DNA from: Tranzscheliella williamsii
Lineage: Eukaryota > Basidiomycota > Ustilaginomycetes > Ustilaginales > Ustilaginaceae
DNA: 64,000 nucleotides
Direction: 5' to 3'
Assembly (NCBI GenBank): GCA_023212725.1
Contig: JALBYF010000027.1
Coordinates: 1 to 64,000 of the forward strand
The notes beneath the pieces are model-generated. The model made no database searches. It was given only the letters and a program-made list of their open reading frames with translations, and was not told the DNA's origin. Below are positions 1 through 7,354 of this stretch, in pieces; the first letter of the stretch is position 1, and each line of letters opens with the position of its first letter. A program made the translations under genes and the position numbers.

Positions 1-78
1 CTAGGCGCATAAGCGAGCTGGGGGAGGGGTGTGCACCGCACACAGATCGGCGCGCAACGCTAGCGTCACGTGCCCGAT
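1..78. repeat. Direct terminal repeat of the Ngaro-like element (probable A2 copy)
   Basis: Positions 1-78 are identical base for base to 4646-4723 and in the same orientation. Identity stops at 79 versus 4724. Because the window starts at 1, the repeat may extend further left. Confidence 0.9.
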
Positions 79-3000
79 CTATGTCTCGGTGCACACGCAG
101 AGGGAGAAGAGTTGTCATAGATAGTATTGTAGCGAGGGGAAAGAGGGTTTGCGCAAATGGGGCCCGATGGGATCGGGCCCGGCTCCGAGGCTCCCGGGCC
201 GCCAAGGGCAGACGGGGCGCCAGCACAGCGGGGAGCGGTCCCGGACGCAACGAGAGCCAAGGAGCCCGCAAAGGGAGGGGAAGAGCAGGCCGACCGCGCA
301 GGGCCCTCAGATATCTCGCCAGGAGGCGAGATCGGGGAGGAGGGGCCCATCGCGGACGGCGAAAAGGGAGTCGGCGGTGAGGGTGCGCCGATCAGCAACC
401 GAACGCTCGATGTACCGGCGGAAGCAGTCCGAAGTCCACCGGCCAAGGAGCTGGATCGTCTCAGACGGGACGCCCGTGCGGGCCGCCCACGTGGCGGCAC
501 CCCGACGAAAGGAGTGACCGGCATAGCGGTCGGCCGGCAGGCCAAGAGCGAGGAGGGCGCGACGGAGGGTAGCGACAAAGAACTCACGGGTGAGTGGCGC
601 AGACCCGCGTGGGCCGAGGCCAAAGAGTGGTGCGGTGCTTGGGCGGTTGGCCGCAACCTGGGCAAGGAGCGCGTAAGGGCACTCGATGCCGCCGACACGT
701 GGTGCGACCACCTGGACGCCCTGTCGGAAGGGGTCGGTCTTCGAGGCCGGGAGCGTAACCACGGCATGGTCGGGGTGCCAGGCGATGCACCCGATGGTGA
801 GCAGCGAGGCTGGGTCCGTGGAAGAGGACCAGGTGAGCTCGCCTGAGCGAAGGAAGCAGGCGAAGGCAAGGGAGTAAGAGGCGCAGAGCGTGGTGCGGTC
901 CCTGGTGAGCAGGTCCGCGAAACCAGAGGTAGTTGTGATGATGGAGCGGAGAAGGGGTAGGGTGATGGGCAGCTTGGGGCCCCGGGTTGTGAGACCCCGG
1001 GAGCGCTTGAAGCCGCGGAGGGCTCGCTCCAGGCGGCCGCATGCGAAACCTTCGATGGAAAGGCCAAGGTCGACATGGTAGGATCGAAGGTGGCCAAGCA
1101 GATGCTTGACGCCGTGGAAGGAGCGCCCATCCGCCCCAAGGGCGGCGACCCACTCGAGGAGTTGGAGGCCAGTGGCCGGGGAGCAGGGAACGCCCGGGCC
1201 GAAGAACTGGAAACAGAAGGCACGGAAGCGTGCTGGGGCGCCCGTGGAGCGGGCACGGGTGCTGGGGGCCAGGCCATGCCAGAGGAGGTCGGCGGCGCGC
1301 TCGGAGACCCCAAGCTCGGCGGCGAAGGTGGCCGGCCGGCTGGTGCGAGAGTTGCGGCCGGAGGGGAGAACAGCAAGGCATGAGCCGACGGGAACTGCTG
1401 GCGGAGCTGGGTGAAGCGCCGGCGGGAGAGGAGGTCGGCAAGAATGTTGTCAGCAGAGGTAATGCGCACAGGAACAAGAGTGATGTGTCGGGTGAAGCAG
1501 ATGCCAAAGATGTCCCGAAGAAGGGTCTGAGTAAGGGGATCGCGAGACCGCCCGGACCGAAGGCCGTGCTCGACATTCTCATTGTCGATGTGGACGACCA
1601 CGTGGCGGGGTCCATGCCAAGCTGGGCTGAACAGGCGAAGCGCCTCGAGCACAGCGAGCGCCTCGCAGAACCGGATGTCTTTCCGACGGTGCCGGCGCGG
1701 AAGTTCCCGGGAGAAGAGGCCCTGGGGGTTGAGGGGGAGGCCCCAGTGGGCGCCGTAGGCGCGCTTCGAGGCGTCCGTCCATACATGTTCGACCAGGAGG
1801 GGTGAGGGGGTCAAGAGCGAGGACCCACTCCAGGTGCGGAGGGTCTGAGACCACCATGTGAGTTCAGAGCGAGCCGGCCGAGGAAGCCGGCGGCGGCCAG
1901 GGCGCCGGTGAGCAGCGCGTACACCATCAAAGAGCCGGCGAAGGTAGGCCTTGCCATGAGGAAGCACCTGCGTAACGAACTGCAGGAGGCCGGAGATGCG
2001 TTGAAGATCGAGGAGGTCCGCGGATCTGCGACTGAGGAGGAAATCGCAGTTGTCGATGACCCGCAGCCGGCGATCGTCGCTCAGCCCGACTGTGAGGCGA
2101 ACGCTGTCGACCTCGATACCAAGAATCTCCAGCTTGGTTTGGTTGCCGAAGGTTTTTTCGGCGGACAAGGTCAGGCCGAGGCAGCGTGCCGCTAAGGCGA
2201 GGGACCGGAGGGGAAGGAGGGCATCGGCGTCGGCAGGCACAGCGCCGAAGAAGTCGTCTAGGTAGTGGTTGAGGGGCCACGCTGCCGGTAGGCAACTGGC
2301 AACCAACCAGTGGAGGTATTCAGCCGACAGATTGAACAACCAGGGTGAGCTGCGGCCGCCGAAGGTAAGGGCATTTTCTTGATAGCGAACGCCGTCGTAG
2401 GAGAAACCGAGGAGGCGGGCGTCGGAACTGCAGGTGACCACATGGCGAAAGGCGTCCTGGAGATCGCCTTTCCAGAGCCGGCAGCCCGGATGCTCTCGGA
2501 CGAAGGCAAGGAGCGGCTGAATACCCTCGTAAGAGATTGTGACGAAATGTTGCTTGATGCCGGCATTGACGGACGGAGATTCAGCCGGGCTAGGTACACG
2601 GGGGTGAGAGAGGTGGTGGATTGTGCGAAGCTTAACCGACCGTGGTTTGGGAACGACCCCAATAGGAGACTCCACTAGTTGGGCCGAGGAGGGAATGACT
2701 GACAGACGGCCCTCACCGAGGCGAGCCGAGATCTCCCGGCGGAGATGAGAGTGGCCGGCGGCGTCGATCGGGAGATTGCCCGAGCGCCGGTCAATGCCCA
2801 CTAAAGGCCCGGCATAACCAATCTTGACGCCATGGCGAATGGAGCCGACCATCTGGCGCCGGAAGGTCGGGTCGGGGTAGTGATCGAGGAGAGACTCCCA
2901 CGAGGCAAGTTGTTCCTGCATCGAGCCAAAGCGGGCAGGCGAGTCAGACGGGTCGTAGATGTCCTCCTCGAAGGTAGTGTTGGGCCGAGGAGGGGGGATG

Positions 3001-3401
3001 CGAGACTGGAGGGCCCGAAGGAGGAGGAGGCAGGCAGCCGGGTCAGGAACCGTAAGGGCTGAGGCGAGGTCGAGGGGCTGCACCAGAGTCGGAGGTTGGG
3101 GCAGAGGGGCCGAAGGTAGGGGCCCAGGCGAGATCGGGGCAGGTGACCGAGCGTTGGGCGGCTGCGGCACCAAACAGAGAGACCGAGCTAAAGGCGGCTG
3201 CGGCGCAGGGAGGAAGAACCGAGCGTTGGGCGGCTGCGGCGCCAAAGGAAGAGACCGAGCTAGAGGCCGCTGCGGAGCCATGGAAAGAGACCGAGCGAGA
3301 GGCTGCTGCGGAGCCGGGGACCGAGCTATACTCTGCTGCGGAGAGTGAGGCGGCACAGGGTCACGGGACGAGACGCTGGACGCCAGGCGAGGGTGGATCA
3401 T
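66..3401 (-). CDS. Reverse transcriptase-RNase H polyprotein of the Ngaro-like element
   Basis: The frame starts at ATG 3401-3399, overlapping the Gag stop by four bases (ATGA), and stays open for 1111 codons. Residues 1-130 are Pro/Arg/Leu-rich with five 12-residue repeats. A reverse transcriptase follows, with the catalytic motif YLDDFF and an upstream LWKGDLQDAF block, then an RNase H-like domain (VWTDASKRAYG ... HIDNENVEHG ... SADNILADLLS) ending near residue 650. The downstream part, about residues 650-1111, is Ser/Pro-rich and lies on top of the recombinase frame; it looks like a chance open frame in GC-rich DNA. The functional product is therefore probably RT-RH joined to YR by a -1 shift between about 1449 and 1300. 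No inactivating stop is seen in RT or RH. Confidence 0.85.
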   Translation of the reverse strand: MIHPRLASSVSSRDPVPPHSPQQSIARSPAPQQPLARSLSMAPQRPLARSLPLAPQPPNARFFLPAPQPPLARSLCLVPQPPNARSPAPISPGPLPSAPLPQPPTLVQPLDLASALTVPDPAACLLLLRALQSRIPPPRPNTTFEEDIYDPSDSPARFGSMQEQLASWESLLDHYPDPTFRRQMVGSIRHGVKIGYAGPLVGIDRRSGNLPIDAAGHSHLRREISARLGEGRLSVIPSSAQLVESPIGVVPKPRSVKLRTIHHLSHPRVPSPAESPSVNAGIKQHFVTISYEGIQPLLAFVREHPGCRLWKGDLQDAFRHVVTCSSDARLLGFSYDGVRYQENALTFGGRSSPWLFNLSAEYLHWLVASCLPAAWPLNHYLDDFFGAVPADADALLPLRSLALAARCLGLTLSAEKTFGNQTKLEILGIEVDSVRLTVGLSDDRRLRVIDNCDFLLSRRSADLLDLQRISGLLQFVTQVLPHGKAYLRRLFDGVRAAHRRPGRRRLPRPARSELTWWSQTLRTWSGSSLLTPSPLLVEHVWTDASKRAYGAHWGLPLNPQGLFSRELPRRHRRKDIRFCEALAVLEALRLFSPAWHGPRHVVVHIDNENVEHGLRSGRSRDPLTQTLLRDIFGICFTRHITLVPVRITSADNILADLLSRRRFTQLRQQFPSAHALLFSPPAATLAPAGRPPSPPSLGSPSAPPTSSGMAWPPAPVPAPRAPQHASVPSVSSSSARAFPAPRPLASNSSSGSPPLGRMGAPSTASSICLATFDPTMSTLAFPSKVSHAAAWSEPSAASSAPGVSQPGAPSCPSPYPFSAPSSQLPLVSRTCSPGTAPRSAPLTPLPSPASFAQASSPGPLPRTQPRCSPSGASPGTPTMPWLRSRPRRPTPSDRASRWSHHVSAASSALTRSLPRLRPTAQAPHHSLASAHAGLRHSPVSSLSLPSVAPSSLLACRPTAMPVTPFVGVPPRGRPARASRLRRSSSLAGGLRTASAGTSSVRLLIGAPSPPTPFSPSAMGPSSPISPPGEISEGPARSACSSPPFAGSLALVASGTAPRCAGAPSALGGPGASEPGPIPSGPICANPLSPRYNTIYDNSSPSACAPRHRSGT
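307..1449 (-). CDS. Tyrosine recombinase (YR) of the Ngaro-like element, frame without AUG
   Basis: This frame opens after a TGA at 1452-1450 and runs about 380 codons to a stop at 307. It encodes a complete YR: an N-terminal SAM-like core-binding region (around LLEWVAALGADGRSFHG), then the catalytic residues Arg (FLRSGELTW), Lys (TLPASKTDPF), His-x-x-Arg (HSFRRGAATW), Trp (LLGRW) and Tyr (CFRRYI). It would integrate the circular cDNA by site-specific recombination. No ATG occurs anywhere in the frame; the first NTG near the catalytic Lys (GTG, 762) is far too late. It lies in the -1 frame relative to RT-RNase H and overlaps its end, so it is probably made as a fusion by frameshifting or splicing. 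No clear slippery heptamer was seen. Confidence 0.85.
   Translation of the reverse strand, partial: QHSCRPPLPPALHPAPPAVPVGSCLAVLPSGRNSRTSRPATFAAELGVSERAADLLWHGLAPSTRARSTGAPARFRAFCFQFFGPGVPCSPATGLQLLEWVAALGADGRSFHGVKHLLGHLRSYHVDLGLSIEGFACGRLERALRGFKRSRGLTTRGPKLPITLPLLRSIITTTSGFADLLTRDRTTLCASYSLAFACFLRSGELTWSSSTDPASLLTIGCIAWHPDHAVVTLPASKTDPFRQGVQVVAPRVGGIECPYALLAQVAANRPSTAPLFGLGPRGSAPLTREFFVATLRRALLALGLPADRYAGHSFRRGAATWAARTGVPSETIQLLGRWTSDCFRRYIERSVADRRTLTADSLFAVRDGPLLPDLASWRDI
3135..3314 (-). repeat. 36-bp tandem repeat, five units, inside the RT frame
   Basis: Residues 30-89 of the RT protein are five consecutive 12-residue units of the form APQxPLARSLxL / APQPPNAR. At DNA level this is about five copies of a 36-bp unit, with a degenerate partial unit on its 5' side. 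Confidence 0.7.
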
Positions 3402-4552
3402 GGCCCGCCCCCAGCCTCGGCCTTCTCAGCCAAGGCAGTGGGAGCGTTGCAAAGTGCAGCAGGGTGCCGGCCCCGGCACTCCTTGCACACGTGCTGGCGG
3501 ACGCAGGTAGCATCCGAGCAGCCGGAAGGCCCATTGAACCGGAAACAGACCTGCTTGGCCAGATCACCGCGTGTCTGGCGCCCAGAGGGAGGCCTGGCCT
3601 CTTGGGGCAGGGGGGTGGCCGACGAAACAGGACCAGGCCGGAAAGCGCGTACCTGCATGGCGCCCAGATGGTCCTGGAAAGCCTCGTGGTCGCGCGTGGC
3701 CCAGACGCCGGCGGAGGCATGGCCAAACCGACGCCGACACACGGCGAGGATGTAATCCGCGACCCCAAGCCAGTGGTACTGCCGCTGGAGGTCGACGACG
3801 TGAAGGAGGAACGCCCCCAGGGCTGCGCCGAGGGAGGGGTCAGCCGAAAAGAAAGCCCGGAGGCAGGAATAGACCGTCCAAACCTGCGTGAACACGAAGG
3901 CGTCAGGGATCTTCCGGGAAAAGGCCCGGTTGAGCTCACCCGACGTCTGCGTGCGCTCGAGGAGTAGGCCATAGACCGTGATACCCGCGGGCTCAGCGTC
4001 AGCCGAGTAGTGGGGGCTGCCGGGGTTCCGGAGCTTGGGGAGGTCATGTGGGGCGAGGCGGTCGTCGGTGACCTCAGAAACGAGCTCAGGGGTGAGCCAG
4101 GGGAAGAGGCGGCTGACCTGTGACTCACCCGTGGTGGCAAGGGCGACCGGTGCAGATGAGCCAGGCTGCAAACCCAAAGCCGGAAGAGAAGGAGGAGGCT
4201 GATGATGAGCAAGGAGAGACCGGAGCTCAGCGAAATTGGCTTCCATAGAGGCGGTGAGCTCAGCACGAACATCGGAGATGGCCCGATGAAGAGTATCGGC
4301 CGAGACGAAGGCCGGGACGGGAGGGGGTGGGACAACGGAAGGTAGCGGTGACGAAATGAGCTCGCCGCTAGGAGCAGAGCTGGCAGGCGGAGGCTGGTGG
4401 GCGGCGGGTGCTGTGCGTGGAGCACCTCGGCGACGGATGACCCCATTGGTACGACAGGTGAAACAACGGAGACAGGCGCGACCTTTGCGTCCAACGAAGT
4501 CTGAAGGGGGGTGGTCCTCGAAACACGCGGTGCACGCGCGGTTCGAGGACAT
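3398..4552 (-). CDS. Gag-like zinc-binding protein (ORF1) of the Ngaro-like element
   Basis: A 384-residue protein starting at ATG 4552, 94 bases inside the right terminal repeat. The N-terminus carries two CxxC pairs separated by about 18 residues (CTAC ... CLRC), likely one zinc site. A Pro/Ser-rich linker and a helical middle region follow. Near the C-terminus (about 330-375) there is a C-x8-C-x4-C-x3-H array (CFRFNGPSGC) directly followed by C-x2-C-x3-H-x4-C, similar to CCCH fingers and retroviral zinc knuckles. Position, size and zinc motifs fit a nucleic-acid-binding Gag that packages element RNA. Its stop (TGA) overlaps the RT start codon. No similarity to a named protein was recognised beyond this. 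Confidence 0.7.
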   Translation of the reverse strand: MSSNRACTACFEDHPPSDFVGRKGRACLRCFTCRTNGVIRRRGAPRTAPAAHQPPPASSAPSGELISSPLPSVVPPPPVPAFVSADTLHRAISDVRAELTASMEANFAELRSLLAHHQPPPSLPALGLQPGSSAPVALATTGESQVSRLFPWLTPELVSEVTDDRLAPHDLPKLRNPGSPHYSADAEPAGITVYGLLLERTQTSGELNRAFSRKIPDAFVFTQVWTVYSCLRAFFSADPSLGAALGAFLLHVVDLQRQYHWLGVADYILAVCRRRFGHASAGVWATRDHEAFQDHLGAMQVRAFRPGPVSSATPLPQEARPPSGRQTRGDLAKQVCFRFNGPSGCSDATCVRQHVCKECRGRHPAALCNAPTALAEKAEAGGGP

Positions 4553-4645
4553 GCTGATGCAGAAGGAACCAAGCGAATCGGCAAGTGTGGAGCCGATCGG
4601 CGATAGGCAGAGAAAAGGAGATGAGGGGCAAAGGAAAGGCTCGCG

Positions 4646-4723
4646 CTAGGCGCATAAGCGAGCTGGGGGAGGGGTGTGCACCGCACACAGATCGGCGCGC
4701 AACGCTAGCGTCACGTGCCCGAT
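4646..4723. repeat. Direct terminal repeat of the Ngaro-like element (probable A1, 5' end)
   Basis: Identical to positions 1-78 and in the same orientation. It marks the 5' end of the minus-strand element; host sequence is assumed to begin at 4724. No target-site duplication can be tested because the other end is outside the window. Confidence 0.88.
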
Positions 4724-4823
4724 TCCCAGGTCCAACTGTTGAATTAACTGCCACGCGGTATGCTCAAGCGAACATCATCAAAAGTGATAGACAACTGTAT
4801 CCAGAACTAGCGCCGTAGATGTT

Positions 4824-6752
4824 TCAGCCGTGATGAAATCTGAGCCCATGGCGTAGGGGCATGAAGTCGTCTAGGTGAGTTCGCCATGCTGCAAGATGAC
4901 CTTCAGCAGTGGTCGGTTTGCTGGGGTACCTGTACGGCTTTGCGTCAGCGTAGCAGGCGGTTTCGGGTGCAGAAGGAAGAATGCCATGCATCACATAGTT
5001 GCGGGAGATGGTGTTGGTGCACTGGCTAGAGTCTCGAGAAGAATGACCGTAACCGTGATGGACCACTAGCCTAGCATTTCCATCCATCTCTTCACGGAGC
5101 CTGCGTCCGTTGCGCAGAGGCGTTGCGGGATCATATGTCTCCGCAATCAGAAGGACGGGGTTGCTGAGGTTGTGGTGGAGGTGTCCGCGGTATACTTCGG
5201 CGGGAGGTCCGAAGGTACTGTTCCAGTGTCTGCACGGGAGGATGTCGTAGAAGCGTCCATTTCCGCCGATCTCAGACTTCTCCGTCATGGTACGCCACAA
5301 ATTCAGATACCACTGCTCGCCATTGCTCTCAACATCATAATCGACGGGCAGAGGGCTGTCGTACTGATCCGAGCAAATAACCAGAAGGCCTAACTCGTCC
5401 GATGATTGCACGGTCGGTGCTCGCGACGTCGGGTCGTATTCCCAGGAGTCCAGCATGGTCGAAATCAGACTGAGGTTGCCTTGAAATAGCTCATAGAATG
5501 CTTGAGCGGTGACGTCCCAAACCGATGGTTTGTACAGAGCAGTATAGATCAAAGAAATCACTTCTGAATAGGTAATTAACATCGGCCCCGATTGCCTCGT
5601 GTAGCCCGGCAAAGGGCGATGGACGAGCTGGGCGAATAGTTGATCCATCCTCAGGATGAGATCTTCGGTGGATGGCGCAGACTGACCATTAGGAAGCGGT
5701 TTAGCGAGGGCACAATTCTCTGGGCCAGCAGCAGTGCATTCGCCCAAGAAGCCTTCATGGAACGCCGCTGTGATATTGTCGAGCGCTGTCCAACCAAATC
5801 CGCCTAGGAGGCGGTGGTCTCGCACGTACTCCGTTCCGTCGAGGATAAGTCTGCCGACAGAACCGGGAAACATGTTGGCAAATGTCTGGCCGATACCGGT
5901 GCCGTAGCTGACAAAGTATCCTGTGAGCTCATCCTCATTCAGCGCCTTGCGAATCTCTTCGACGTCGCGGGCAACGAAGGCTGTAGTCAATAGACCCGCT
6001 ATATCGCCATACTTATCTTTGCACGCATGGAAGATGGCTTCGTTCATGGCGTCCGCCTTGAGCATAGCGTCTCTAGGTTCGACCTCTCTGTAAAATCGGT
6101 TCGTCAGCTGACTCCAGCGATCTCGATCCGAATCAAAGGGGAAACAGGAAATAGACGGCTGTGAGGTATTGACGCCTCGCGGGTCCCATCCCAGCACATC
6201 TAGCGTAGAGTTCGAGTAGAGCTGAGACAGGGCTGGTCCGGAACGCCAGACCATACTGGTTCCAGAGCCGCCCGGTCCGCCCGGCTCCACCACCAGCGTT
6301 CTTGCCGACTTCTTGGGGGCATGCTGGAACTTGGTCACAGCAAGGCGAGATATGCGCGCATCGGAGCTGTTGGTGTAATCTAGAGGCACATCGAGCCATC
6401 CACACAGGTAGAGCCCGGTCGAGTTAGGCCCACGGGACCAGTGGCTACGATCTGGATCGTAAAGCTTCGCCCACTTATGAAGTGCATCGTCGTACTCAAC
6501 GGACGGTGGAATCGTTAGGTTGGTACACGGAAGAAAGTGAAACGGGTCATGCCTGTGAGGAAGCGAACCCCAGCCTTCGCCAGATGAGACATGGAAATTG
6601 AGAGGCGGAACTCCAAAGCCATAATAAGTGAGCAAGCAGACACAAGCGGTCAACGTCAATATATTGAAGGCGCTAGATCGTCGCCCGCTTGAGCCTGGCA
6701 GAGAGTGTGGGTGCGAATAAGGTAAAGCCTTCTCCAGATGGATTGCAGTCAT
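4824..6752 (-). CDS. TAP-like alpha/beta hydrolase, membrane-anchored (putative tripeptidyl aminopeptidase family)
   Basis: A 642-residue protein. The first ATG in frame is at 6752; the frame is open further upstream but only with a TTG. A hydrophobic segment at about residues 28-47 is probably a signal anchor, followed by a lumenal or extracellular region with many N-glycosylation sequons. The oxyanion-hole region EPGGPGGSG, the nucleophile motif VSYGTG (Ser near residue 280), a late acidic residue (AETYDPATPL) and a late His (HHGYGHSS) form the expected catalytic triad. The C-terminal part matches the TAP-like C-terminal domain. In this family, enzymes release short N-terminal peptides or act on esters; the substrate here is unknown. 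Single exon. A dispersed repeat lies about 200 bp upstream of the start. Confidence 0.8.
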   Translation of the reverse strand: MTAIHLEKALPYSHPHSLPGSSGRRSSAFNILTLTACVCLLTYYGFGVPPLNFHVSSGEGWGSLPHRHDPFHFLPCTNLTIPPSVEYDDALHKWAKLYDPDRSHWSRGPNSTGLYLCGWLDVPLDYTNSSDARISRLAVTKFQHAPKKSARTLVVEPGGPGGSGTSMVWRSGPALSQLYSNSTLDVLGWDPRGVNTSQPSISCFPFDSDRDRWSQLTNRFYREVEPRDAMLKADAMNEAIFHACKDKYGDIAGLLTTAFVARDVEEIRKALNEDELTGYFVSYGTGIGQTFANMFPGSVGRLILDGTEYVRDHRLLGGFGWTALDNITAAFHEGFLGECTAAGPENCALAKPLPNGQSAPSTEDLILRMDQLFAQLVHRPLPGYTRQSGPMLITYSEVISLIYTALYKPSVWDVTAQAFYELFQGNLSLISTMLDSWEYDPTSRAPTVQSSDELGLLVICSDQYDSPLPVDYDVESNGEQWYLNLWRTMTEKSEIGGNGRFYDILPCRHWNSTFGPPAEVYRGHLHHNLSNPVLLIAETYDPATPLRNGRRLREEMDGNARLVVHHGYGHSSRDSSQCTNTISRNYVMHGILPSAPETACYADAKPYRYPSKPTTAEGHLAAWRTHLDDFMPLRHGLRFHHG

Positions 6753-6949
6753 ACTTGCAGACCGTACACGCGTAAAGTGCTTGTGGTTGGACGGAGAGCA
6801 CAATCAAGAAATGAGGATAAGATGAGCCAAAACAAAGCGTAACTGATCCGTGCTCCTTTACAGTCCCCTGGATTGGCAGACCGTAACTTAAAAGATCAGG
6901 ACGACGTTCAACTTTCTCTCTAGTGCGAATGTGCCACTCTGGTGACCAG

Positions 6950-7078
6950 CGGAATCGATAATCATTGCAAGAAGGGAAACACATCACGTTTGTGCTTATA
7001 TACATACGTATCTGCTTGTGTACGGTGCTGCTGTGTTGTATCGCAAGCTATGAATGGCGGGCCGTCTTCATGAGTGAG
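6950..7078. repeat. Dispersed repeat, copy A
   Basis: About 130 bp that aligns by eye with 60490-60621 at roughly 75% identity in the same orientation, including shared blocks cggaatcga, tgtgcttatata-like and atgagtgag. Weaker similarity may reach back to about 6895. It lies upstream of the TAP-like hydrolase. Confidence 0.65.
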
Positions 7079-7354
7079 TGGGAGTGTCGACCTGTGGGTA
7101 GCAGTTGACCGAGTGTAGTGGTGGGGTCACTTGGGATGGTCGTTTGTCAACAACCGTTGTATTCTCTGAGTCCCTATTCCGGTTCTGAGGTCACGGCCCC
7201 CCTTCAGTCATCTACTTTTTCTTCTGTGGTCGTCCAGCAATCATTTTACGCCACGGAACACGTGACACCTGTTTAGGTGCAGTCCATGGCGAGCGTGCAT
7301 TGCTGGGGGTTGTGAAAGACAGCCACAACGCGAGCTATGCGTGAGCAGGATGGA
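7079..7354. other. Intergenic, no gene seen
   Basis: Short non-coding stretch between the repeat and the end of the Tls1-like gene. It contains one CACGTG site near 7259. No convincing open frame or RNA gene. Confidence 0.5.

Larger units (their letters stand above)
1..4723 (-). mobile_element. Ngaro-like tyrosine-recombinase retrotransposon (DIRS order), left end at the window edge
   Basis: Reading from right to left, the element has a 78-bp terminal repeat (4723-4646), a Gag-like frame (4552-3398), an RT-RNase H frame (from 3401), a tyrosine recombinase frame (1449-307) and a second, identical 78-bp repeat (78-1). RT plus RNase H plus tyrosine recombinase, with no DDE integrase and no LTRs, defines the DIRS order. 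Direct rather than inverted terminal repeats fit the split-direct-repeat layout (A1 ... B1-A2-B2) of Ngaro and PAT elements; the expected B2 copy would lie left of position 1. No methyltransferase or hydrolase domain was recognised. The identical repeats and long open frames suggest a recent, possibly active copy. It could be classed as PAT-like instead; the order-level call is firm. Confidence 0.88.

Noticed and set aside
584..1786. 400-codon minus-strand frame overlapping RNase H and recombinase
   Set aside because: Its translation is low-complexity Pro/Arg/Leu/Ser, while the recombinase domain is found intact in a different frame over the same bases.
81..1805. Several plus-strand open frames of 60-230 codons across the left element
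   Set aside because: They are antisense to the RT and recombinase frames, are rich in Arg/Gly/Ala/Glu as expected for shadow frames in GC-rich DNA, and show no domain.
3361..4686. 441-codon minus-strand frame overlapping Gag
   Set aside because: Ser/Pro/Arg-rich with no motifs; the overlapping frame has ordered zinc-binding motifs and a stop-start overlap with RT.
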